Assembly (NCBI GenBank): GCA_964407825.1
Contig: CAYOXD010000059.1
Span: 1-18,482, forward strand
Reading direction: 5' to 3'
Source of the DNA: CAYOXD01 sp964407825
Lineage (GTDB): Bacteria > Desulfobacterota > Desulfobacteria > Desulfobacterales > JAFDDL01
DNA length: 18,482 nt
Position numbers and translations under genes: made by a program. Positions 1-7,765 of this stretch are shown here, piece by piece. The stretch's first letter is position 1. The number at the start of each line of letters is the position of its first letter. The notes under the pieces were generated by a model, which saw only the letters and a list, made by a program, of their open reading frames with translations, searched no databases and was not told where the DNA came from.

Positions 1-27
1 ATGAGCAATCTGTACTACCGGGACAAC

Positions 28-268
28 GATAAGGGCAAGGGCTAAAGACAAGGACAAGGACAAGGACCGACTACGATTACGACAACGAGAACGAGAACGA
101 GAGGGGCAAGGGGCAAGGGCTAAAGACAAGGACCGACTACGATTACGACAACGACAACGACAACGAGAGGGGCAAGGGGCAAGGACAAGGACAAGGACAA
201 GGACAAGGACCGACTACGATTACGACAACGACAACGACAACGAGAGGGGCAAGGGACAAGAGCAGGGG
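28..268. repeat. Intergenic purine-rich repeat array, three higher-order units
   Basis: A low-complexity array is built from hexamer-like pieces (ACGACA, ACGAGA, GGACAA, GGGGCAA). It is organised in longer units, each containing a perfect copy of the 18-mer CTACGATTACGACAACGA, at 71-88, 137-154 and 214-231. The spacing between copies is 66 and 77 bp because the number of hexamers varies. The plus strand is almost free of T outside the 18-mer, so the array is strongly strand-asymmetric. The same 18-mer recurs at 6070, 6128 and 12009, so this is a dispersed intergenic family. No credible reading frame covers the array. Confidence 0.9.
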
Positions 269-296
269 CTACGAAAGGCGGCGGTGGGGGTTGCAC

Positions 297-333
297 TTTT
301 TTTCTTGACTAACCGGGGTGGCGATAATACAGC
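297..333 (+). promoter_or_regulatory. Putative sigma-70-type promoter of metF with upstream T7 tract
   Basis: A run of seven T (297-303) is followed by C and a -35 like TTGACT (305-310). With a 17-bp spacer the -10 is TACAGC (328-333), which is a weak match. The 16-bp block TTTTTTTCTTGACTAA (297-312) is repeated exactly upstream of hdrA (13801-13816), where the -10 is better. That recurrence is the main reason to call it. Transcription would begin near 340 and leave a leader of about 150 nt before metF. Confidence 0.45.
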
Positions 334-489
334 TATTTAGCAACTAAATACCATTCATTAAATATAGACTTCAAGGTGGTTTTTCAGCGCCTTGCCCGAT
401 GGCCTCATCTTGAAGCTCAGGGGATGAAGTTGTGACCGGATAGCGCAAGGGGGAGGTTAAATCAACAGGGAACCGGATGGGAGGAGGGG
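334..489 (+). other. metF leader region
   Basis: This is about 150 bp between the putative start of transcription and metF. It contains a 7-bp inverted repeat, CTTCAAG (369-375) with CTTGAAG (409-415), separated by 33 nt, which could close a hairpin in the leader RNA. I recognise no known riboswitch in it. Its last bases (480-489) hold the GA-rich ribosome binding site of metF. Confidence 0.3.
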
Positions 490-1368
490 ATGCCGATGGG
501 CCTTGGAGAGAAATTAAACGGCAATGAGTTTGTCATTCTCGCCGAGATGGAGCCACCCAAGGGGGTAGACGTCTCACAGATGCTGGAAAATGTCACGCGG
601 GTCAAGCACTCGGTGGATGCCTTCGTGATCCCCGAAATGAGCAACGCCGTCATGCGCATGAGCGCCCTCGGAGCGGCGATGATGTTGCAGCACCGGGGAG
701 TTGAGACCGTGATGCAGGTCTGCTGCCGGGATCGTAACCGGCTGGCCCTTCAGGCCGACCTGCTGGCAGCGGCCGCCGCCGGCATTTCCCATATCATGGC
801 GGTGCAAGGCGAGGCGCCGGGATTCGGCGACCATCACCAGGCCCGGGCGGTTTACGACATCGAGCTTCTGGAACTGCTCGAGGTGTTGAAAAAACTCCAG
901 TCCGGAAGGGATATGGCCGGCATCGACCTGGCCGGTGCCCCGTGCTTCACCGTGGGCGCCACGGTGAATTCCGGGCTGACGGGCCAGGCCCTCGAGCAGG
1001 AGCTTCATGAAATGAAACTCAAAATAGATGCCGGCGCCAGTTTCTTTATCCTGCCGCCCACCCTGGACCCCGAGGCGGTCTCGGAATTCATGGACCGCGT
1101 GGCGGACCTGGAAAAGCATTTCATTCCCACGGTGCTGCTGTTGAAATCGGTGGGCATGGCCCGGTACGTGCAGCGGCATCTGAGCCATGTCCGGGTGCCG
1201 GACGATGTGATCCAGCGTCTGATCAAGGCCCCGGACAAGGCAAGGGAGGGCGTCCGCATGGCCGCGGAAGCCGTTTCTGCCTTCAAGGCCGCCGGATTCA
1301 GCGGCGTGATGCTTCAGACCCTTGGCTGGGAGAGCCGGTTGCCCGACATCCTTGCCGCCGCGGGTTAG
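490..1368 (+). CDS. metF: Methylenetetrahydrofolate reductase family protein (MetF, Wood-Ljungdahl type)
   Basis: The 292-residue protein is a single TIM-barrel flavoprotein of the MetF family, which reduces methylene-THF to methyl-THF in the cytoplasm. Visible family marks are AEMEPPKG (residues 18-25, where Glu19 matches the catalytic Glu of the E. coli FEFFPP motif), CCRDRNRLALQADLL (78-92) and VQGE (105-108, the equivalent of the E. coli RGD segment). The length equals that of a catalytic domain alone, as in acetogens and sulfate reducers. Start choice: the Shine-Dalgarno AGGAGG (482-487) is only 2 nt from the ATG at 490 but 8 nt from the in-frame ATG at 496, so translation may begin at the third residue. 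A sigma-54 response regulator follows after 14 bp. No metV-like gene is adjacent. The family call is firm; the electron donor cannot be told, though HdrA-MvhD further on is a plausible partner. Confidence 0.88.
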   Translation: MPMGLGEKLNGNEFVILAEMEPPKGVDVSQMLENVTRVKHSVDAFVIPEMSNAVMRMSALGAAMMLQHRGVETVMQVCCRDRNRLALQADLLAAAAAGISHIMAVQGEAPGFGDHHQARAVYDIELLELLEVLKKLQSGRDMAGIDLAGAPCFTVGATVNSGLTGQALEQELHEMKLKIDAGASFFILPPTLDPEAVSEFMDRVADLEKHFIPTVLLLKSVGMARYVQRHLSHVRVPDDVIQRLIKAPDKAREGVRMAAEAVSAFKAAGFSGVMLQTLGWESRLPDILAAAG

Positions 1369-1382
1369 GGGGACGAGCTCAA

Positions 1383-2753
1383 ATGAGTAGTCTGGTCATA
1401 TTCGAAAAAGATCCTGCCTGGCAGCAGATTTTGTCCGCTGCCCTTTCAACGGATTATGAGCTGCATTTTCATGATGGCAGCGAAGCCAGGGAGGTCTTGG
1501 CCACCACCCACTTCCAGGGGATCGTCCTGGACGTCCTGTCCGCCCCTGACGGTGCCTTTAAATTGCTTGACTGGATCGTGTCGATTGTTCCCGACACGCC
1601 GGTCATCATGACGAGTCTGTCGGAGAACGCCGAAGTGGTGGTCAAGGCGATCAAGGGGGGGGCGTTCGATTTCGTCGTGAAGCCTTACGATCCCGCGCGG
1701 ATTTACCACGTGGTCCAAAAGGCCCTGGAGGATCGATGCAACAGGAACGAGATCAACTACCTCAGGCATGAACAGGACGTTATTTACAACTTCGACCGGG
1801 TAGTGGCCGAATCCGACAACATGAAGGCCATCGTCCAAACCCTGCGCAGATTCGCCCAGACCGATGCCGCCATTCTCATGACGGGTGAGACGGGGACCGG
1901 CAAGAGCTTCCTGTCAGGTACCGTGCATTTCAACAGCCACCGCAAGGCGCGTCCCTTTGTCAAGGTGAACTGTGCCAATATCCCGGAGACGCTGCTGGAA
2001 AGTGAGCTTTTCGGCCATGAAAGGGGTGCCTTTACCGGTGCGGACAAGCAGCGCGTGGGCCGCTTCGAGCAGGCCCATGGGGGCACGCTCTTCCTGGACG
2101 AGGTGGGGGAGATGAGCCTGACCCTGCAGGCCAAGCTGCTGCGGGTTCTGGAGGAGAAGGCCTTTGAGCGGCTGGGGGGAAACCGCACGATTCGCTCCAA
2201 TGTGCGGATTATCGCGGCCACCAATCGCGACTTGAAACGAATGATAGCGGCAGGCGATTTCCGTGAAGACCTCTATTATCGGATCCATGTGCTGTCCGTC
2301 CGATTGCCCCCTCTCCGCGAACGGCGCCTGTGCATCGAGCCGCTGGCCAGATTCCTGCTGTTGAAGGCATGCCGTTCCGTGGGAAAGCACATCGAGGGAT
2401 TCTCGCCCGCGGCGATAACCGTGCTGCAAACCGGGGCGTGGCGGGGAAATATCCGCCAGTTGGCAAACGCCATCGAGCGTGCCGTCATTCTCACGGACAG
2501 GGGCCGTATCGACGCGGAATGCCTTCCCCCTCCGGATTCGGCGCCGCCCGAGGCAGCGCCCGCCGGTGCCCCTCCCACCGAGGCGTCCTCCCTGGCGCTC
2601 CAGGAGAGGCAGACCCTCATCAAGGCGTTGGATGAATGCCTGTGGATTCAAAAGGATGCGGCCAAGAGCCTTGGCATCAGCCCCCGGGCCCTGAATTACA
2701 AAATCAAGAAATATGCTATCACCCACCCCCGTTGGCGAAAGCACCGGGGATGA
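1383..2753 (+). CDS. Sigma-54-dependent response regulator (NtrC family), divergent receiver
   Basis: The 456-residue protein has a receiver domain (about 1-115), an AAA+ sigma-54 activator domain (about 140-365) and a C-terminal Fis-type helix-turn-helix (about 408-445). The candidate phosphorylated residue is Asp50 and the conserved Lys is Lys100. The acidic pair usually found near residues 8-9 is Glu-Lys instead, so the receiver is slightly degenerate. The activator has Walker A GETGTGKS (168-175), an intact GAFTGA loop (215-220) for sigma-54 contact and Walker B TLFLDE (235-240). A Pro/Ala-rich linker (about 382-402) leads to the DNA-binding domain. It lies 14 bp after metF with a weak AGGGGGA ribosome site, so it is probably cotranscribed with metF. 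No kinase is next to it. Its target is unknown; control of folate or C1 genes is an inference from position only. Confidence 0.93.
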   Translation: MSSLVIFEKDPAWQQILSAALSTDYELHFHDGSEAREVLATTHFQGIVLDVLSAPDGAFKLLDWIVSIVPDTPVIMTSLSENAEVVVKAIKGGAFDFVVKPYDPARIYHVVQKALEDRCNRNEINYLRHEQDVIYNFDRVVAESDNMKAIVQTLRRFAQTDAAILMTGETGTGKSFLSGTVHFNSHRKARPFVKVNCANIPETLLESELFGHERGAFTGADKQRVGRFEQAHGGTLFLDEVGEMSLTLQAKLLRVLEEKAFERLGGNRTIRSNVRIIAATNRDLKRMIAAGDFREDLYYRIHVLSVRLPPLRERRLCIEPLARFLLLKACRSVGKHIEGFSPAAITVLQTGAWRGNIRQLANAIERAVILTDRGRIDAECLPPPDSAPPEAAPAGAPPTEASSLALQERQTLIKALDECLWIQKDAAKSLGISPRALNYKIKKYAITHPRWRKHRG

Positions 2754-2811
2754 TGCACCGGGCTTTCTCCCAGCGGGCCGCCAGAGGGCCTGATCCAAAG
2801 GCAGGGGGATG

Positions 2812-3261
2812 TCAAACGGCGGCCGGCAGGGGCTTTTTCTCCCCCGGATGAAGCCAATGGTAGTAATGCGGTCCCGTCGGCTCCTCAGCTTCGGCCTGTG
2901 GTCCCGAGGCAGGGGGGGGCAGGAACCCGGTCATGGTCAGGTGGCTGTCTTCATTCTGGAAATGAACCACGAGACGGGAGCGGCGGTGGAGGCAGCAGCC
3001 GTTTTGCGACAGGGCGATGGTGCCCGCCAGATGAAAGACCGCGTCCCTGAAGGCGTTCGGCATCCGGCGGTCCAGTATCCAGGGGCCCAGATCCCCCTGC
3101 ACCCACACGTCCGCCAGGGGGGATGGCTGTCCACCGTCGATCCGCTTGACGGAGATGTCGATACGGCCGAAGGGTGTCAAGGCATGCAGCTGGCAGACAC
3201 CGTCCATGTGCTGCTGGGTTGAAATGATAAAGTAGGGTATCGATAGCAATACAGTTTCCAT
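2812..3261 (-). CDS. Hypothetical protein, 149 aa
   Basis: I do not recognise this family. The frame stays open further upstream to 3549, but the ATG at 3259-3261 is preceded by a near-perfect ribosome site (AGGAGGT, 3-4 nt before the ATG), and the residues beyond it look like translated intergenic DNA. The protein begins METVLLSIPYFIISTQ and is mixed alpha/beta in look, with several hydrophobic stretches but no clear membrane segment. Its tail is rich in Pro, Ala and Glu. A CysCys pair sits in the middle (NGCCLHRR). It converges on the response regulator gene with a gap of 58 bp, and I find no convincing terminator between them. The strong ribosome site is the main support, with the length of the open frame; coding function is not proven. 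Confidence 0.5.
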   Translation of the reverse strand: METVLLSIPYFIISTQQHMDGVCQLHALTPFGRIDISVKRIDGGQPSPLADVWVQGDLGPWILDRRMPNAFRDAVFHLAGTIALSQNGCCLHRRSRLVVHFQNEDSHLTMTGFLPPPASGPQAEAEEPTGPHYYHWLHPGEKKPLPAAV

Positions 3262-3511
3262 TTGACCTCCTGACAGATGCGCAACAGTGCGTCTCCTTAC
3301 CCCAGTCTTCCAAAGCAAACATAATGCCATCCCGTCATATCCATTCGGATTGGGTATGGAACCGCATCGTCTGGCGGGATCGGGAGGGGGCCAATTCGAA
3401 TGAAAGTAGTATTGTACCAATGGGTTACATTCGATACTGATGGAAGTAAGGGGCTGCGGGTCCGCTCCGCCCTCGGGCCGGGATGCCGGCTGCTGTGGCC
3501 CGGCAATGGGG

Positions 3512-3531
3512 TAATCCGGATTACGAATCCG
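3512..3531. promoter_or_regulatory. Overlapping palindromes, possible operator
   Basis: A perfect 12-bp palindrome, TAATCCGGATTA (3512-3523), overlaps the inverted repeat CGGATT-ACG-AATCCG (3517-3531). Two overlapping dyads in an AT-rich divergent intergenic region look like a transcription factor site, but it lies about 145 bp upstream of the TPR promoter and no regulator can be assigned to it. Confidence 0.35.
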
Positions 3532-3676
3532 TAAGAAGGGGAATTCCAATCACCAAATCTCATAAGCCTTTCGGCCTCGGGTAAAACAAAATTTTTGCGT
3601 ATCGTTGCGATGACTATGCCGTGTTCGGCCAGGTGCGGGGAACCTTGTTCAGTTAGAATCGCTGGTAAATCGGCAA

Positions 3677-3705
3677 TTGACAATTCGGCTTCGATCGTGT
3701 TGAAT
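3677..3705 (+). promoter_or_regulatory. Sigma-70-type promoter of the TPR lipoprotein gene
   Basis: A consensus -35 TTGACA (3677-3682), a 17-bp spacer and a -10 like TTGAAT (3700-3705, 4 of 6) lie about 75 bp before the ATG at 3781. The expected transcription start is near 3712. The surrounding sequence is AT-rich. Confidence 0.6.
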
Positions 3706-3780
3706 TAAATACCGTTTATTGCCAAGCAGATGATGACGCCATGGAGGCACCGAGCTTTCTCACCATCGGGAGGAATAGGC

Positions 3781-6060
3781 ATGAGGTTACCCAGAAAATT
3801 GATCCTGGTATTGGCGGTCGTGATGCTGATGTGCCATGGGTGCGCATCCAAAGCGGAAAAAAAGGCGGCCTTCCTGAAAAAGGGCACGCAATTTTATAAG
3901 AAGGGTGAATTCAATAAGGCCGAACTGGAGCTGAAAAATGCGCTTCAGGTGGATCCCCGCTTTGTACCTGCCCTCAAGCTGCTTGCGGATACCCAGCTCA
4001 AACTCGGTAAATTCCCCGAAGCCTTTAAAAGCCTTCTAAGCCTCGAAAACCTCGCACCCAAGGATGTCGATCCGAAGCTCAAACTGGCCACCTTTTATAT
4101 TTTGGGGAAGAAATATAAGGATGCGGAAAAAAAGATAGACGAGGCTCTCAAGCTGGCGCCGGACAACACGCAGGGGTTGCTGCTGCGTGCCGGACTCAAG
4201 GAACGCAGCGGTTCCCAGGATGAGGCCCGACAGATCTACCAGCATGTCCTGCAGCTGGATCAGAAGCAACCGGCCGCTTACCTGGGGCTTGCCCGCCTGG
4301 CCCTGCGCCAGAATGACCCGGCCGGCGCCGAATCGCTCCTGAAGGAAGCCATTGCCAAGAACCCCAAGGCCCTCAAGCTCCGCCTCGTCCTTCTGAATTT
4401 CTATCAGCACCAGGGGCAGTTCGATAAGGCCGAGGCGGTGATTAACGATGCGATTTCGGCCCAACCCAAGAATGTCGATCTCTACCTCCTGCAGGCAACC
4501 TTTCTTGCCAGGCGGCACCGGTTGGATGCCGCCGAGGCGTCCCTGCGGAAGGCCATTGCGATCGGCGGCGATGCGGTCCGGCCTTACCTGGCCGCCGCCC
4601 AGTTCTACGATCAAACCGGCAAGGAGAACGAGGCGCTCGGGATGTACCTCAAGGCCCTGGAGAAAAAGCCGGATGACCTGGCCGTGAAAAGCGCATTGGC
4701 CAACCACTATCTCCAGCACGGTCAACCGGAAAAGGCCCGGCACTTCCTGGGAGAGGTTCTGAAGGTAAATCCCCGGTACTATCCGGCGCTGATGCTGAAA
4801 AGCGAGCTCCTCATCTTCAAGAAGGATTATGACGGGGCCCTGTCGATCCTGGCAGACTTGATCAAGGATGAACCCAGCGCCGCCATGCCCCACTATTTAA
4901 AGGGGCTGGCCTGCATGGGCAAAGGAGACCTGCTGGCCGCCAAAGCAGCCCTTTCGCAGGCCGTCAAGCTGAACCCTCACCACTATAAGGCCAAACTGTT
5001 GCTGGCGGACCTTCATTATCGCCACCGGGACTTCGACATCGCCCAGCGCCTGTGCGGCGAGGTCCTGAAGGACAGGCCCAATCTGTTCCAAGCCAAACTG
5101 CTTCAGGGGAATATCTACCTGGCCCAGGGACAGCTGAAGGCGGCCCGAACCCAGTTCGAGGCCTTGGTGGCCCAGGCCCCCGGCAATCCGATGGGGTACG
5201 CCCGGTTGGCGATGGTCCTGCGTCTGGAGAAAAAACCGGATCAGGCCATGGCGCAGCTGGAAAAAGCCCTGGCGCTGAATCCGCGGCTGATGGGGGTGTT
5301 TACCAACCTGATCTCTCTGCTCGTGGAGAAGGGCGCCTTGGACGATGCCCTGGCCAGATGCGACAGCGAGCTGGTGAAGGTGGAGGATGTCTCGTTGCCG
5401 CAGGCGGTTGTCTACAGCTTGAAGGGAGCGGTTTTCCTTCGCAAGGGGGATGCCGACGCGGCGGAGAAGGCCTATCGGACGGCTCTGGAGAAAAATCCCA
5501 ACTTCATGGCCCCCTACTATTCACTGGCCAAACTGTATCTGCGCGAGAACAAAACGGACGAGGCCATTTCGCAGTTCACGGCCGGTCTGAAGAAAAATCC
5601 CCGGCAGCCGGGCATGAATCTCCTCCTCGGGACTATCTACGAAGCAAAAGGCCAGTCCGATCTCGCGGAGAAGTACTATCGCGCGGAGCTCGATATCAAC
5701 CCCGATTCGGTGCCTGCCCTGAACAATCTTGCCTATCTGCTGGCTCAGGAGAAACGGAATCTGGAAGAGGCCCTGACCATGGCGACGAAGGCCAGTGAGA
5801 AGGCGCCCCAGGACCCCCGGATCATGGATACCCTCGGGTGGGTATATTACCAGAAGGGGCTGTACGACAACGCCATCGGGCAATTTACGGAGAGCCTTGA
5901 AAAGATGCCGGGCAGTGCCCCCGTTTACTACCATCTCGGGTTGGCTTATCTGAGAGAGGGAGACGTCTCCCGGGCCAAGACGCAATTGCAAAAGGCCCTG
6001 AAACTCAATCAGCATTTTGCCGGTGAGGCGGATGCCCGCAAGCGCCTTGCCGATCTGTAG
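3781..6060 (+). CDS. TPR-repeat lipoprotein, PrsT-like
   Basis: The ATG at 3781 follows GGGAGGAAT at suitable spacing. An upstream ATG at 3730 in the same frame would add 17 residues ahead of the signal peptide and is unlikely. The 759-residue protein starts with a basic, hydrophobic signal segment ending in MCHGC (residues 17-21), so a lipoprotein lipidated at Cys21 is likely, although the lipobox is not classical. The rest is almost entirely TPR units of about 34 residues (roughly 20), with recurring pairs such as YKKGEFNKAELELKNAL and the usual A-L-x(n)-P turns. The start resembles PrsT, the TPR lipoprotein of XrtA/PEP-CTERM exopolysaccharide loci, but no exosortase or polysaccharide gene is in view, so that label is tentative. 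It is probably a scaffold for protein contacts at the membrane. A repeat array begins right after the stop codon. Confidence 0.85.
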   Translation: MRLPRKLILVLAVVMLMCHGCASKAEKKAAFLKKGTQFYKKGEFNKAELELKNALQVDPRFVPALKLLADTQLKLGKFPEAFKSLLSLENLAPKDVDPKLKLATFYILGKKYKDAEKKIDEALKLAPDNTQGLLLRAGLKERSGSQDEARQIYQHVLQLDQKQPAAYLGLARLALRQNDPAGAESLLKEAIAKNPKALKLRLVLLNFYQHQGQFDKAEAVINDAISAQPKNVDLYLLQATFLARRHRLDAAEASLRKAIAIGGDAVRPYLAAAQFYDQTGKENEALGMYLKALEKKPDDLAVKSALANHYLQHGQPEKARHFLGEVLKVNPRYYPALMLKSELLIFKKDYDGALSILADLIKDEPSAAMPHYLKGLACMGKGDLLAAKAALSQAVKLNPHHYKAKLLLADLHYRHRDFDIAQRLCGEVLKDRPNLFQAKLLQGNIYLAQGQLKAARTQFEALVAQAPGNPMGYARLAMVLRLEKKPDQAMAQLEKALALNPRLMGVFTNLISLLVEKGALDDALARCDSELVKVEDVSLPQAVVYSLKGAVFLRKGDADAAEKAYRTALEKNPNFMAPYYSLAKLYLRENKTDEAISQFTAGLKKNPRQPGMNLLLGTIYEAKGQSDLAEKYYRAELDINPDSVPALNNLAYLLAQEKRNLEEALTMATKASEKAPQDPRIMDTLGWVYYQKGLYDNAIGQFTESLEKMPGSAPVYYHLGLAYLREGDVSRAKTQLQKALKLNQHFAGEADARKRLADL

Positions 6061-6069
6061 GTTGTCCCT

Positions 6070-6191
6070 CTACGATTACGACAACGACAACGAGAAGGGC
6101 AGGGACAAGGGCAACTGCCGATTACGACTACGATTACGACAACGACAACGAGAAGGGCAGGGACAAGGGCAACTGCCGATTACGACTACGA
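6070..6191 (+). repeat. 58-bp tandem repeat running into an assembly gap
   Basis: Two perfect tandem copies of a 58-bp unit (6071-6128 and 6129-6186) and the first five bases of a third end directly at the run of Ns. Each copy contains CTACGATTACGACAACGA (6070-6087, 6128-6145), shared with the arrays at 71-231 and at 12009. The array begins within 10 bp of the stop codon of the TPR gene. Confidence 0.93.
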
Positions 6192-6291
6192 NNNNNNNNN
6201 NNNNNNNNNNNNNNNNNNNNNNNNNNNNNNNNNNNNNNNNNNNNNNNNNNNNNNNNNNNNNNNNNNNNNNNNNNNNNNNNNNNNNNNNNNN
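6192..6291. other. Assembly gap of 100 N
   Basis: Exactly 100 unknown bases follow a tandem repeat. A run of 100 is the usual placeholder for a scaffold gap of unknown length, so the real distance may differ, and further copies of the 58-bp repeat probably lie in it. Any reading frame that crosses it is artificial. A promoter for the next gene, which begins 16 bp after the gap, may be hidden here. Confidence 0.95.
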
Positions 6292-6307
6292 GCAGGGTGG
6301 AATCAGC

Positions 6308-7471
6308 ATGAAATATGTCCCCTTCAAATGGCTGGTGGTGTGCATTTTTCTTCCGGCCGTCCTATATGGTCTGTCGGTCCAGGGCCTGCAGGGCTATCTC
6401 ACCCATCTGTATACGAAGGATATCCGTCAGATCTATATCGGTGACGTGACGCCCCTGCTGAATGGATCCCGCGACCTGAAGAATGTGATCCGGCAAAACA
6501 TCGATCGGTTTCTGCAGACCCGGGCACTTCCCTCCTGGGTGGCCAAGACCCACGTCCTTGTGACCACCCAGGGGGGGACCATCCTTTACCCGGCAACCTA
6601 TTCCGACGTGAGTACCTCGGTCCAGCCACGGGATTACATGACCGTCGCCGCGGCAAACTATGCCCTGATCAACCAGGGCCTGAAAGTTGCGGTGGAGGTG
6701 AACGTCGGGTTTGCCAGCCCGCTGGCCCTCGGGATGCTGGCCCTGTATATTCTGCTCTCCGTTGTCCTGCTCTACCGGCCCTACCGTTCGGGCATCCGGA
6801 AGGCAAGGGATGAAGAATACGCAAGAAATAAAGAGATGATGGGCTTGAGGGATCAGGAGCGGAAAATGAACGATCGGCTCCAGGCCATCGAACGGGAGCG
6901 GCAGTCCATTACCGACGAGCTGGGGCGCGTGAAGGCCACCCTGAAGAGCGAAAAGGCCAAAGCCAACCGGAGCGAGACGGAGATGTTCGATGAGATCGTC
7001 GCCCTGGATTCCAAATTGAAGGACAGGGCCGCTCAGCAGCAGCAGCAGATGGCACAGATCGAGGAGCTGAGGGAAAAGATTGCGACTTACGAGGCGGAAC
7101 TGGAAAAAGGGCATCGCCAACGGGTCCGGGAGGTCGAGCTGATCGCGCGGCGATTCAAGGCCGTCTACAAGAACATCGAGTTGATGGAGCGGGCCCTGGA
7201 GGGGTTTGTGGCCCTTCCAGACGACATGCGCATAAAGGCCGAGGAGTTGATTCACCGCCTCAACGACGAGCCCGATCAGGTAACCATCAAGCGGAAGGTC
7301 TTCTCCAAGAAGGGCAGGGAGACGGTCCTCGAGGTCCTCTTCTCTTACAACGGACGGCTCTACTTCAGGCGAACCCACACCCAGGGGGTGGAGATCCTCG
7401 CCATCGGGACGAAAAATACCCAGGGGAAGGACTTGGAGTATATCAATAAGGTGGCTCGCAAGGGGGGCTAG
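6308..7471 (+). CDS. Two-TM membrane protein with extracytoplasmic domain and long coiled coil
   Basis: The ATG at 6308 follows AGGGTGG (6294-6300), 7 nt away. The 387-residue protein has an N-terminal membrane helix (about 8-25) and an extracytoplasmic domain of about 110 residues. A second membrane helix (about 138-156) is followed by a basic stretch (RPYRSGIRKAR), then a long charged coiled coil (about 165-290) rich in Glu, Lys, Arg and Gln, including a QQQQQ run. A compact C-terminal domain of about 75 residues completes it. The architecture suits a membrane-anchored signalling or scaffold protein, with a small external sensor between two helices and a cytoplasmic coiled coil, but there is no HAMP, kinase, GGDEF or chemotaxis output motif. 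I do not recognise the family. It is a complete gene, not a product of the gap. Confidence 0.82.
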   Translation: MKYVPFKWLVVCIFLPAVLYGLSVQGLQGYLTHLYTKDIRQIYIGDVTPLLNGSRDLKNVIRQNIDRFLQTRALPSWVAKTHVLVTTQGGTILYPATYSDVSTSVQPRDYMTVAAANYALINQGLKVAVEVNVGFASPLALGMLALYILLSVVLLYRPYRSGIRKARDEEYARNKEMMGLRDQERKMNDRLQAIERERQSITDELGRVKATLKSEKAKANRSETEMFDEIVALDSKLKDRAAQQQQQMAQIEELREKIATYEAELEKGHRQRVREVELIARRFKAVYKNIELMERALEGFVALPDDMRIKAEELIHRLNDEPDQVTIKRKVFSKKGRETVLEVLFSYNGRLYFRRTHTQGVEILAIGTKNTQGKDLEYINKVARKGG

Positions 7472-7650
7472 GAGCAGGGCAATACCGATCCCGACCCCGA
7501 TGAAAAACGACAGCGGGGGGGACGCGCTGTAGGAAATCAAGAAAGCGGGTGTTGCAACCTTCCACACAACTTCATACCAATTCAACTTCCTGTATATAAA
7601 ACAAAAAAATAACAATTTCACGCAAGAAGGGGCCGCCGCGCCGGGTCTGC

Positions 7651-7669
7651 CTGTTGGATTATGCAACAG
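7651..7669. promoter_or_regulatory. Inverted repeat, candidate upstream activating site for a sigma-54 activator
   Basis: The perfect dyad CTGTTG-N7-CAACAG lies about 98 bp upstream of the -24 element of the sigma-54 promoter, the normal distance for an enhancer bound by an NtrC-type dimer. A related palindrome, GTTGCAAC, occurs at 7551-7558 and could be a second site. Assignment to the regulator encoded at 10513-11856 is inference. Confidence 0.5.
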
Positions 7670-7765
7670 ACGGCTGGAGGCCCGGGAAAGTCGGGCAACC
7701 GGGTTCAAATAATTTTATTTAATTATATCAACATAATAACACGAAGTTTGCGCCGACGGGGCCCT

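Larger units (their letters stand above)
3262..3780. other. Divergent intergenic regulatory region
   Basis: This gene-free stretch of about 520 bp separates the minus-strand hypothetical gene from the plus-strand TPR lipoprotein gene and is more AT-rich than its flanks. It contains a pair of overlapping palindromes (3512-3531) and a good sigma-70-type promoter facing the TPR gene (3677-3705). A minus-strand frame across 3297-3683 was judged non-coding. I found no convincing promoter for the minus-strand gene. Confidence 0.7.

Noticed and set aside
1..45. A 14-codon frame starting at base 1 and ending in TAA
   Set aside because: It runs into the repeat array and has no visible ribosome site; it could be the tail of a gene outside the window, but this cannot be judged.
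101..268. Possible G-quadruplex in the GGGGCAA repeats
   Set aside because: Only three consecutive runs of three or more G occur at suitable spacing, so the usual four-run rule is not met.
28..268. CRISPR array
   Set aside because: The unit length varies, the intervening sequence is itself repetitive rather than unique, and no cas gene is present.
280..296. Sigma-54 promoter before metF (GGTGGGGGTTGCAC)
   Set aside because: TTGCA is present but no GG lies exactly 10 bp before the GC.
369..415. Riboswitch in the metF leader
   Set aside because: There is a 7-bp inverted repeat, but I recognise no conserved riboswitch core.
3297..3683. Minus-strand frame of 128 residues in the divergent region
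   Set aside because: No ribosome site, overlaps the promoter and palindromes, and reads like translated AT-rich intergenic DNA.
6017..7471. A single frame of 484 residues running through the N gap
   Set aside because: The frame uses repeat DNA and unknown bases; the gene starts at 6308 with its own ribosome site.
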